A stretch of 12,810 nt of DNA from JBBRHH01 sp038222915 (lineage in GTDB: Bacteria; Planctomycetota; Phycisphaerae; Tepidisphaerales; Tepidisphaeraceae): positions 1 through 12,810 of the forward strand of contig JBBRHH010000116.1 in assembly GCA_038222915.1 (NCBI GenBank), in the 5' to 3' direction. The position numbers were made by a program, and so were the translations under genes. Within the stretch, counting starts at the first letter, position 1; each line of letters begins with the position of its first letter. Below the pieces are notes generated by a model, which was given only the letters and a program-made list of their open reading frames with translations, made no database searches and was not told where the DNA came from. This document shows, one piece after another, positions 7,547 through 12,810 of this stretch.

Positions 7547-8599
7547 CTACTCCCCACCTCCGAGCACCCCTACCCGAGTAACATCCGTCAACGGCTGCGG
7601 ATTATTCAACCCACCCCCCGTCACGACGACCCTTCCCCCGACAATCGTCCCCGAAGGCGCCAGCACATTCTCCGGCATCACCCCAACCACGCGCCACGTA
7701 TCCCCCTTCGGGTCATACTCCAGCATATCCCCAACCACCCCGCGCACCGGCTTCGAGCTGTTGCATCTCCCGCCCATGATCACAATCCGCCCCTTATACA
7801 CCACCGTGCTCCCCTCAAAATGACTTCGGCCATTCGGCAGCGCCGCAATCTCACTCCACTTCCCGTCCTTCGGATCAAACCGGTGACACGAGGTCACATC
7901 CACCTGCGTCACATCATGCCCATGATCCCCACCCAGCGCATAAATCTTCCCATCCAGCACCGCCGCGCTCACATGCCCGCGCGGATCCGGCATATCCGCC
8001 TCGCGCTCCCACGCCTTCCCATCCTTCAGCGCCAGGCTCCAGTGGTCCCCCGAATTCGTATCCCGATCCTCCTTATACCCGCCAAAATAATGCAGCTTCC
8101 CCTCTACAATCACCAGCCCGCCCCCGGCCCGTTTCTCCGGCAGCGCCGGCCCCGCCGTCCAACTGTCTCCCGCAATGTCATACTTCCAAACCTCATCCGT
8201 CACCGGCCCCGGATGCTTCCCCTTAAATCCCCCGGCCAGCCAGATCGTCCCCCCATCCACCGCCGGATTCAGATGCGTCACCTTCGTCGGCATATCCTTC
8301 ATCCGCGTCCAAACGTCCTTGGCCGGATCATAAACATCCACCTCATCCGAAGCCCCCAGCCCAGTCACAAACCCACCAAACAAATACATCTTCCCACCCA
8401 CCACGGCCGTCGGCGACTCCACCCGAGCAAACGGCGAAGCCGCCCCCTTCTTCCAAACAATCTCCGGCCAAACCCCGCCGGACTTGGACGAATCACTACC
8501 TCTATCGTCAGCCGCACCCGCGCCGGCCCCGCCGCCGCAGGCAACCGAAGAAACGATCAACGCAACAAACGCTAGAAAAGTGCGGCGAGTACTTGGCAT
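7547..8599 (-). CDS. secreted Kelch-repeat beta-propeller protein
   Basis: A protein of about 350 residues with an export signal (MPSTRRTFLAFVALIVSSVAC) followed by a Gly/Ala-rich stretch. The Cys may be lipidated, but the preceding SVA is a poor lipobox. The body shows repeated Kelch units: a Gly-Gly doublet after a hydrophobic strand (GKMYLFGGF, GTIWLAGGF, GKLHYFGGY, GKIYALGGD, GRIVIMGG, GRVVVTGGG), each followed about 15-25 residues later by an aromatic/Trp position such as YDPAKDVWTRM. About six blades fit a closed propeller. Kelch propellers mostly bind proteins or sugars, and no catalytic activity is implied. A GTG at 8617 would add six residues (MITIPG); ATG 8599 is chosen because the twin-Arg/hydrophobic signal then starts at once. 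It lies upstream of the esterase gene on the same strand. Confidence 0.85.
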   Translation of the reverse strand: MPSTRRTFLAFVALIVSSVACGGGAGAGAADDRGSDSSKSGGVWPEIVWKKGAASPFARVESPTAVVGGKMYLFGGFVTGLGASDEVDVYDPAKDVWTRMKDMPTKVTHLNPAVDGGTIWLAGGFKGKHPGPVTDEVWKYDIAGDSWTAGPALPEKRAGGGLVIVEGKLHYFGGYKEDRDTNSGDHWSLALKDGKAWEREADMPDPRGHVSAAVLDGKIYALGGDHGHDVTQVDVTSCHRFDPKDGKWSEIAALPNGRSHFEGSTVVYKGRIVIMGGRCNSSKPVRGVVGDMLEYDPKGDTWRVVGVMPENVLAPSGTIVGGRVVVTGGGLNNPQPLTDVTRVGVLGGGE

Positions 8600-8790
8600 G
8601 CCGGGTATCGTAATCACGCCGCGTCACCACCCCAAATCCCGCAGTGCGACCCGGGCCTATGAACAACTTGGTGGGGCAGGCTATCGATCGATGTGAAGTC
8701 GCCCCTATGTCGGTGCTACCCCGATGATGCCGGAAAAGACCAATGACACGATAGTTGTTTTATCGCGTGCTGCGTATACCTTGCAACGCT

Positions 8791-9294
8791 ATGTTTGACC
8801 GTTCATTTGCACAGTGGTGGTTGTCGCGCATTGAGCCTTTTAAGGATGTGCCGCCGGAGAAGCTGGCGGCGGATCGCGAGGCGGTGGAACGCCAGCAGGA
8901 ATTCAATTCGAATTACGCGACGTTTTTGAATCAGGCGGTGCTGCCGGCGATCGATCAGATCGTGAAAGTGCTGGCCCGGAACAATATCGTGCACCGTGTT
9001 TCGACCTGGGGGAATCAGTTGGCCCTGCGGGTGCACCTGGCGTGGCGGTGGGGGGAACTCGTGATCGTGCAGAGTCACGAGGACTGCGTGACTTTTGAAC
9101 ATCACATTATCACGGAGGGGGAGAAACGCGGCGATGACTCGGCCGAGGATCACTCGCATCAGTATGACTTGCGTGATCCGCTGCCGGCGTCGATGGCGAC
9201 GCAGGAGATTCAGTTTTTCCTGGGGCGGATGGCGCAGGACCTGGTTGAGAGTGAGCCAGACGCGGAGATTCCACCTGGAGAGGGAAAAGAGTAA
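8791..9294 (+). CDS. hypothetical protein, 167 residues
   Basis: I do not recognise the family. The protein begins MFDRSFAQWWLSRIEPFKDVPP and is probably cytoplasmic, with no signal or membrane segment. It has a helical N-terminal part rich in Glu/Gln/Asn (residues about 25-65, EAVERQQEFNSNYATFLN), a central alpha/beta part (VHRVSTWGNQLALRVHLAW, GELVIVQSHEDCVTFEH) and an acidic C-terminus. Codon third positions are G/C-rich, as in real genes here. The start is the ATG at 8791; a TTG at 8755 would add 12 residues that look non-coding. There is no clear ribosome site. TATACC at 8775-8780 could be a -10 box, but no good -35 box stands at the right distance. The gene is divergent from the Kelch gene and is followed by a strong stem-loop. 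Confidence 0.65.
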   Translation: MFDRSFAQWWLSRIEPFKDVPPEKLAADREAVERQQEFNSNYATFLNQAVLPAIDQIVKVLARNNIVHRVSTWGNQLALRVHLAWRWGELVIVQSHEDCVTFEHHIITEGEKRGDDSAEDHSHQYDLRDPLPASMATQEIQFFLGRMAQDLVESEPDAEIPPGEGKE

Positions 9295-9309
9295 GTGGAA
9301 GGAAATCCT

Positions 9310-9354
9310 CGCAATGAAGAACGCGGGCCGAAGTGGTCCGCGTTCTTCCTTGCG
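9310..9354. terminator. strong stem-loop between convergent genes
   Basis: AAGAACGCGG (9317-9326) pairs perfectly with CCGCGTTCTT (9338-9347). The stem extends outward past a two-base mismatch through CGCAA/TTGCG (9310-9314 with 9350-9354). It lies just after the stop of the hypothetical gene and just past the end of the split secreted-protein gene on the other strand. It likely acts as a bidirectional terminator, although neither side has a long T-run. Confidence 0.65.
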
Positions 9355-9369
9355 CTGGACGAGTTGCGC

Positions 9370-9814
9370 CTACTTCTTCACTGGCTCCGGCATGTCTATG
9401 TTGTAGACGGCCATGAGGACGTGGTGCGTGACGAGGCGGTAGGCTTCGTTTACGTCGGCTGGCCATTTTGCGGCGTCCTGGCCGAGGGCGAACAGGTGTT
9501 TCTGTAGGTTGTCCTTGATCATCTGCCCATCGACGTTATCGGGAACGTCGATTTTCCAGCGATCAGGCAACTCGTGGATCATGGAGGTGTTGAGGGCGGG
9601 CAGGCCATCGACGCCGTTGATGGAGACTACAGCGACGTTCCTTCCTTTGTTTAGTTTTTCATCAAAGCCGGTGGGCTTGATGGCCGAGCTGTCCTTGGGC
9701 TGTTCCTTGGGGACGTCCTTTGTCGCGGTGGGGGCGACTGGCCAGTTGCTAAGCATGGCAGGATTGGAGACCTCGCCCTGAATGATGGTGGCGAACTGGT
9801 CGGTATAGACGTCC
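9370..9814 (-). pseudogene. C-terminal fragment of a secreted protein gene split by the mobile element
   Basis: This is the downstream half of the gene that starts at 12621. From the insertion point it reads YTDQFATIIQGEVSNPAMLSNW, then a Lys/Pro-rich linker (DVPKEQPKDSS), then a compact segment NVAVVSINGVDGLPALNTSM and a helical end (DAAKWPADVNEAYRLVTHHV) to the stop codon at 9370. It has lost its start and signal peptide. An open frame does continue upstream to 9966, but that part is element sequence overlapping a plus-strand gene and is not natural. Removing the element rejoins the two halves in frame (codon 130 becomes TAT, Tyr). The family is not recognised. Confidence 0.85.
9807..9814. 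repeat. target site duplication, left copy
   Basis: AGACGTCC abuts the left terminal inverted repeat and is identical to 12234-12241 on the far side of the element, as expected for an 8-bp staggered insertion. Confidence 0.9.
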
Positions 9815-9830
9815 GGTAGTGGTATACTTT
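9815..9830. repeat. left terminal inverted repeat
   Basis: GGTAGTGGTATACTTT matches the reverse complement of the right end (GGTAATGGTATACTTT) at 15 of 16 positions. It begins with GG at the exact edge of the target duplication. Confidence 0.9.
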
Positions 9831-9836
9831 GGCCGG

Positions 9837-9864
9837 TTGGCCCGCATCTCCACCCCGTTACAAT
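9837..9864 (+). promoter_or_regulatory. candidate promoter for the left-end passenger gene
   Basis: TTGGCC (9837-9842) and TACAAT (9859-9864) are 16 bases apart. The ATG at 9871 follows 6 bases later, which predicts a leaderless mRNA. The -10 box is identical to that of the transposase promoter. Confidence 0.45.
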
Positions 9865-9870
9865 ACCAGC

Positions 9871-10080
9871 ATGAAAAATAAACCCGACGCGAACGAGATT
9901 GCCGCGCGCGTAGTGAAGGAATCCACCAGCCGTCACGAAGATACGCTTCCCGCCGATGTGGAGCAAGCGTGGGAGATGTGGTCAAGGGGCGTGGGGCATG
10001 TGGACGAGCGGGGGATGGCGTTGCTTAGAGCCGCGTTTGAAGCCGGGGTTGAGGCGGGGCGGAAGGGAAATAGAAGCTAG
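9871..10080 (+). CDS. small passenger protein of the element, 69 residues, unknown function
   Basis: The translation begins MKNKPDANEIAARVVKEST and ends LRAAFEAGVEAGRKGNRS. It is charged, soluble and mostly helical, without a recognisable motif. The pattern (acidic middle with VEQAWEMWSRG, then a C-terminal helix) is like small proteins carried on mobile DNA, but I cannot name a family. The ATG is chosen because a promoter-like sequence ends 6 bases upstream; the frame upstream (from 9829) runs into the terminal repeat. Its TAG stop overlaps the TAG stop of the opposing membrane-protein gene in a shared CTAG (10077-10080), so the two genes are tightly packed tail to tail. Translation is not proven. 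Confidence 0.55.
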   Translation: MKNKPDANEIAARVVKESTSRHEDTLPADVEQAWEMWSRGVGHVDERGMALLRAAFEAGVEAGRKGNRS

Positions 10081-10931
10081 GCTGGTTTTGCGCCAACGAG
10101 AATAGTAAGGATTGCGTTTTTTGAGAATTTCCCGATACCGCTATATGAACTTGGTGTAACCCCTTTGGAGACCGCTATTCTCTGTGATTCGAAAATTGAA
10201 AATACTGCCTCGGCAGTGCTTATTGTATCTTGGTCAGAATCTGGTTTTATGCATATGACAACGCCTTCACAATTCATTCCGAATGGAGTCGAATTGCTTA
10301 TTGTCCATCCCGCCGCCACGAACACCGCTTCAAGTGTCGCGCAAAACCTCGCAATTTCAAGATTACTCCCAATTATCCAGAACTCAACCTCCTCCGGCCC
10401 AATCTGCCGTAACCGCTCTACAATAGATTCCTTTTGTTTTTCGTTTAAGGCTCTTGGAGCTTGCGCGTCTTGCATGGCAGTAACGGCCTGCTTGGCTTGC
10501 TCAAGATCACTTCGAAGTTCTTGGATTTCTCTTTGGTCACGCGCGGCATTGCGCTTCATCAACCGTGACGTCGCGTACAGAAATAATCCGCTAGCCATCG
10601 AGGCGAGGATCGGCGGAAGAAATTTGAAGTCGCTTGAGAACGATGGCCATGGCGTGGACCAAAAAACCAAAGTCCCGAAGGCAACACAAATAGCGGAAAA
10701 GATTCCAGAAATAATCTTTGGGTGTGGCCAAAAAGTGTTCAACATGAACGCGAAGATTGCAGTTAAACAGATAAAAAATAACAGATAGCAGATGTCGGAA
10801 ATAAGAGGATGGCCATGCTCACTAAAAAAGTTTGCAGATCCCCAAAACAACCAGATGAGAATATTGTCGATCAAAACTCGAACATCAATGGTTCTCGCTT
10901 TGGAGATTTCGTCTGCGTTAGGAGATCGCAT
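10077..10931 (-). CDS. passenger membrane protein: four helices, coiled coil and soluble C-terminal domain
   Basis: The 284-residue protein has four predicted membrane helices (about residues 19-37, 44-68, 73-93 and 103-123), then a charged coiled coil (about 124-160, RDQREIQELRSDLEQAKQA). A cytoplasmic alpha/beta domain follows (about 161-284, from LNEKQKESIVERL). It carries the strand-helix pattern VEFWIIGSNLEIARFCATLEA, a GVVICIKP strand and a final strand ending ILVGAKP. This type of C-terminal domain recurs in uncharacterised membrane-anchored proteins; I know no assigned function. ATG 10931 has AAGG 5 bases upstream. A GTG at 10994, 3 bases after the regulator's stop, would add 21 residues and couple the two genes. 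The gene is clearly more AT-rich than the window, suggesting separate origin. A sensor or effector role, perhaps defensive, is a guess. Confidence 0.7.
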   Translation of the reverse strand: MRSPNADEISKARTIDVRVLIDNILIWLFWGSANFFSEHGHPLISDICYLLFFICLTAIFAFMLNTFWPHPKIISGIFSAICVAFGTLVFWSTPWPSFSSDFKFLPPILASMASGLFLYATSRLMKRNAARDQREIQELRSDLEQAKQAVTAMQDAQAPRALNEKQKESIVERLRQIGPEEVEFWIIGSNLEIARFCATLEAVFVAAGWTISNSTPFGMNCEGVVICIKPDSDQDTISTAEAVFSIFESQRIAVSKGVTPSSYSGIGKFSKNAILTILVGAKPA

Positions 10932-10997
10932 GTTGCCTTGAGTATGCTGGTTGCAATGGTTTGGGGAATGGCGATCGTATACCTTTTCAACCACTTT

Positions 10998-11219
10998 CTA
11001 GGCCGATAGGCGATCCAAAAATGCAACAGGCATGCTCATGTCCTGCAACTCTTTTCGTGCGGCACGGCGCAGACGCTCGCGTATCCAGCCCGACAGGGGA
11101 AGTCCTGCTGCTTCCGCCGCTGCTTTAAACGCCTTTTTCTCGGCCTCCTCGCAACGAACCTCAATATAGTCGGCTTTTAACGCATCTGCTGATTTCTTGG
11201 GTCTTCCGGTTTTCTTCAT
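10998..11219 (-). CDS. ribbon-helix-helix (RHH) DNA-binding protein, probable regulator of the element
   Basis: A 73-residue basic protein. The N-terminus MKKTGRPKKSADALK is Lys/Arg-rich. After it come a short strand (ADYIEVRC, residues 16-23), helix A (EEAEKKAFKAAAEAAG, 24-39) and, after LPLS, helix B (GWIRERLRRAARKEL, 44-58). This is the strand-helix-helix plan of RHH dimers such as Arc and MetJ, which bind short inverted repeats. Related RHH proteins also occur as antitoxins or relaxosome accessory proteins. The ATG at 11219 lies 6 bases after a -10 box. The gene is divergent from the transposase across a symmetric promoter region (11226-11295), the natural place for it to act as a repressor. 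It is upstream of, and probably co-transcribed with, the membrane-protein gene. Confidence 0.72.
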   Translation of the reverse strand: MKKTGRPKKSADALKADYIEVRCEEAEKKAFKAAAEAAGLPLSGWIRERLRRAARKELQDMSMPVAFLDRLSA

Positions 11220-11225
11220 GGCTTA

Positions 11226-11254
11226 AGTGTACGGACATAAACTATACAGGTCAA
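11226..11254 (-). promoter_or_regulatory. promoter of the RHH regulator gene
   Basis: On the minus strand TTGACC (11254-11249), a 17-base spacer and TACACT (11231-11226) precede the ATG at 11219 by 6 bases. The transcript would begin at the start codon. It mirrors the transposase promoter. Confidence 0.65.
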
Positions 11255-11293
11255 CGAACATTCTTGTTGACATGCCCCCTTTATGTCCGTACA
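11228..11293. repeat. symmetric operator-like inverted repeat between divergent promoters
   Basis: TGTACGGACATAAA (11228-11241) and TTTATGTCCGTACA (11280-11293) are perfect 14-base inverted arms 38 bases apart. GTCAA (11250-11254) and TTGAC (11267-11271) are symmetric about the same centre (11260.5). Each arm covers four bases of a -10 box and ten bases of the adjacent spacer, identically on both sides. It is a likely operator pair for the RHH protein. Confidence 0.75.
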
Positions 11294-11295
11294 AT
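11267..11295 (+). promoter_or_regulatory. promoter of the transposase gene
   Basis: TTGACA (11267-11272, full consensus), a 17-base spacer and TACAAT (11290-11295, one mismatch) precede the ATG at 11303 by 7 bases. A leaderless mRNA is predicted, and no ribosome site is present. Confidence 0.8.
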
Positions 11296-11302
11296 TAGTC
11301 AC

Positions 11303-12214
11303 ATGAGAAAGCTTTCCACCGAACGCCGTGCCGCCATCCTCACCGCTCTGGTTGAGGGTAATTCGCTCGCATCCATCACCCGCATGTACGGCGCGTCGAA
11401 AGTAACCATCCTTCGCCTGCTGGCCGATGCGGGAACGCTGGCCGAACAGTATCACGATTTGATGGTTCGCGACCTCCACACCAAGCGCGTACAGCTTGAC
11501 GAAATCTGGTCTTTCACCCACAGCAAACAGCGCAACGTCCGCCCGGAAAACTGGGGCAAGATGCACGGCGATACGTGGACCTGGGTTTCGATGGACGCGG
11601 ACAACAAGCTGGTGATTAACTGGATGGTTGGTGGACGCGATGCTGGTCACGGTCGCCCCTTTGTGGCCGATCTGGCTGATCGTTTGAGTGACCGCGTTCA
11701 AATCACCAGCGACGGCTGGCAGGTCTACATTGACGCGGTGAAGCGGGCATTTGGCGATGACGTTGATTACGCCATGCTCATCAAAGACTACGCGCAGGAA
11801 CGCGTTGGGCATGCCCGCTACAGCCCGCCAGTGTGCATCGGGGCGCGTCAGTCGATCAAGACTGGAACGCCAGATGAAAAGCACATCAACACCAGCTTTG
11901 TGGAACGCCAGAACCTCACGATGCGAATGGGCATGCGTCGGTTTACCCGCTTGACCAATGGATTTTCAAAGAAGATCGACAACCACAAATACGCCGTCGC
12001 ACTCCACTACTTCCACTACAACTTCATCCGCAAACACATGACGATCAAGACGACGCCAGCGATGATGACGGGCATCGCGGACAAGACATGGACGATGACG
12101 GATTTCGTTGTGATGCTGGAACGCGAGGAAGAATTGCTTGGCGGGCGGTTGACCGATTACAAGCCAGCCGCGTCAAAGAAAATTGATGAGGATGAAGCCC
12201 GATGGACCATTTGA
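11303..12214 (+). CDS. IS1-like DDE transposase
   Basis: The 303-residue enzyme that would cut the element ends and join them to target DNA. Residues 1-45 form a helix-turn-helix region (LSTERRAAILTALVEGNSLASITRMYGASKVTILRLL). The catalytic core has D66 in QLDEIWSF, D137 in ITSDGW and E201 in FVERQNLTMR, the DDE spacing seen in IS1-type transposases. It is followed by the long helix RFTRLTNGFSKKIDNHKYAVALHYFHYN. Unlike classical IS1, the protein is one uninterrupted frame, needing no insA/insB frameshift. The ATG at 11303 is chosen because it follows the promoter by 7 bases; the frame extends back to 11264 through the promoter itself and is not used. The gene stops 19 bases before the element's right end. 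It appears intact and potentially active. Confidence 0.88.
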   Translation: MRKLSTERRAAILTALVEGNSLASITRMYGASKVTILRLLADAGTLAEQYHDLMVRDLHTKRVQLDEIWSFTHSKQRNVRPENWGKMHGDTWTWVSMDADNKLVINWMVGGRDAGHGRPFVADLADRLSDRVQITSDGWQVYIDAVKRAFGDDVDYAMLIKDYAQERVGHARYSPPVCIGARQSIKTGTPDEKHINTSFVERQNLTMRMGMRRFTRLTNGFSKKIDNHKYAVALHYFHYNFIRKHMTIKTTPAMMTGIADKTWTMTDFVVMLEREEELLGGRLTDYKPAASKKIDEDEARWTI

Positions 12215-12217
12215 TTC

Positions 12218-12233
12218 AAAGTATACCATTACC
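12218..12233. repeat. right terminal inverted repeat
   Basis: AAAGTATACCATTACC is the inverted counterpart of 9815-9830 (15 of 16 positions). Read on the minus strand it supplies the TAA that ends the truncated host protein. Confidence 0.9.
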
Positions 12234-12241
12234 AGACGTCC
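12234..12241. repeat. target site duplication, right copy
   Basis: AGACGTCC is identical to 9807-9814 and directly abuts the right terminal repeat. Confidence 0.9.
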
Positions 12242-12621
12242 TTGGCCTTGATCTTGAAATCCTGGTTGTATTTGGCCTTCCAGGCTTTGGCAAAGGCGTC
12301 GATAGAGCCATCGAGTTCCGCGAATTTTTCCTTGGAGAATTTCTTCATTCGGTCGCGGTCGGGATCGACGAAGCGATCGACGAAGTCGTCGAAACCGCCT
12401 TTGGTGAGGGCAGCGTCGGTCAGCTTGGCAAAACCGGTGCGGATGTCGTCCTGATCTTTGAGATCTTTGGCGGTGATACCGGCGGGGAGAGCGGGGGCAG
12501 CGGGTAGTTGCGCCGCTGGTGCAGCAGCCGGAGGGTCAACCGCCTGTGCGGTTGGGACAGACACGAGTCCGGCAACCGCCGTAAAGCCGATCGCGCACAT
12601 TCTCGCAAAACGCTTACGCAT
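12234..12621 (-). pseudogene. N-terminal fragment of a secreted protein gene split by the mobile element
   Basis: The upstream half of the disrupted gene. It begins MRKRFARMCAIGFTAVAGLV with a signal peptide probably cut after AQA (residue 27), then an Ala/Pro-rich linker, then a helical charged segment (DDIRTGFAKLTDAALTKGGF, VDPDRDRMKKFSKEKFAEL). The original frame continues to codon 129 (KDV); the element then adds Trp and a TAA (12231-12229), ending the product at 130 residues. The start is secure: ATG at 12621 with AAAGGA 8 bases upstream. Before the insertion the product was a 274-residue exported protein of no family I recognise. The truncated product could still be made and exported, but it lacks more than half the protein. 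Confidence 0.85.
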
Positions 12622-12810
12622 GACGTGTTCCTTTCACGAAGGGTCAGACTTCGCGGGTACCACGACGGCCCCGCAGATTGACGAAGGAATGCAAACGTTG
12701 GACCGGTCCACGTACGGAAATTCTTAAACTATTTGCTTGTCGAACGTTGCGCCGATGGCTGGTCACTGCGCAGTTTTGGTTGATTGGACGGTTTGTCCAG
12801 AGTTCTACGA

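Larger units (their letters stand above)
9815..12233 (+). mobile_element. complete IS1-like insertion sequence with passenger genes (2419 bp)
   Basis: The boundaries are fixed by three independent observations: 16-bp terminal inverted repeats with one mismatch, a perfect 8-bp direct repeat AGACGTCC outside them, and exact restoration of a host gene frame (825 bases, 275 codons) when the element and one repeat copy are removed. It contains the transposase gene (11303-12214), an RHH regulator (10998-11219), a membrane protein (10077-10931) and a 69-residue protein (9871-10080). The transposase stop is only 19 bases from the right end. Known IS1-family elements are mostly far shorter and carry no passengers, so this resembles a 'transporter IS'. 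The identical target repeats and intact genes point to a recent insertion. Confidence 0.92.

Noticed and set aside
9815..9966. Upstream extension of the C-terminal fragment frame (MLHIGGKRIF...)
   Set aside because: It lies inside the mobile element and overlaps the plus-strand passenger gene; it is open only by chance after the insertion.
10165..10788. 207-residue plus-strand open frame
   Set aside because: Antisense to the membrane-protein gene, whose helices and coiled coil are far more protein-like.
11216..11884. 222-residue minus-strand open frame
   Set aside because: Antisense shadow of the transposase gene, covering the divergent promoter region.
1..12810. CRISPR array, tRNA or rRNA genes
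   Set aside because: No regularly spaced repeats and no tRNA-like or rRNA-like segments were recognised by eye on either strand.

Overview
The window is GC-rich bacterial chromosome. Secreted BNR/NPCBM-type and Kelch propellers, a large carbohydrate-type esterase and a sugar ABC importer suggest a heterotrophic polysaccharide user, most likely a Planctomycetota (Phycisphaerae-like) member. That assignment is an inference from gene style only; no marker gene is present.

Layout. 1-2887, minus strand: a nucleotidyltransferase/HD protein, then an ABC solute-binding protein, then the start of its permease (stop and start overlap in ATGA; the permease runs off the window edge). 2937-3615, minus: a MazF/PemK-type toxin with its antitoxin, closed by a clear intrinsic terminator. 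3724-4532, plus: an unrecognised two-helix membrane protein that appears to be broken by a one-base frameshift near 4312-4315. 4596-6572, plus: a secreted Asp-box propeller with an FN3-like and an NPCBM-like domain. 6585-8599, minus: a secreted alpha/beta hydrolase preceded by a secreted Kelch protein. 8791-9294, plus: an unknown protein, ending at a strong stem-loop.

9370-12621: a secreted protein gene of unknown function (minus strand, 274 codons when rejoined) is split by a complete 2419-bp mobile element at 9815-12233. The element has 16-bp terminal inverted repeats (one mismatch) and a perfect 8-bp target duplication AGACGTCC. Removing the element and one copy of the duplication restores a single open frame exactly. 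Inside are an IS1-like DDE transposase (11303-12214, plus) and three passenger genes: a ribbon-helix-helix regulator (10998-11219, minus), a four-helix membrane protein with a coiled coil and a soluble C-terminal domain (10077-10931, minus), and a 69-aa protein at the left end (9871-10080, plus).

The most notable structure is the divergent control region at 11226-11295. Two face-to-face promoters, both with 17-bp spacers, are embedded in a two-fold symmetric sequence whose perfect 14-bp arms overlap each -10 box identically. Both start codons lie only 6-7 bases past the -10 box, which predicts leaderless mRNAs. The simplest reading is that the RHH protein represses both itself and the transposase, so the element is a self-regulated cargo-carrying insertion sequence.
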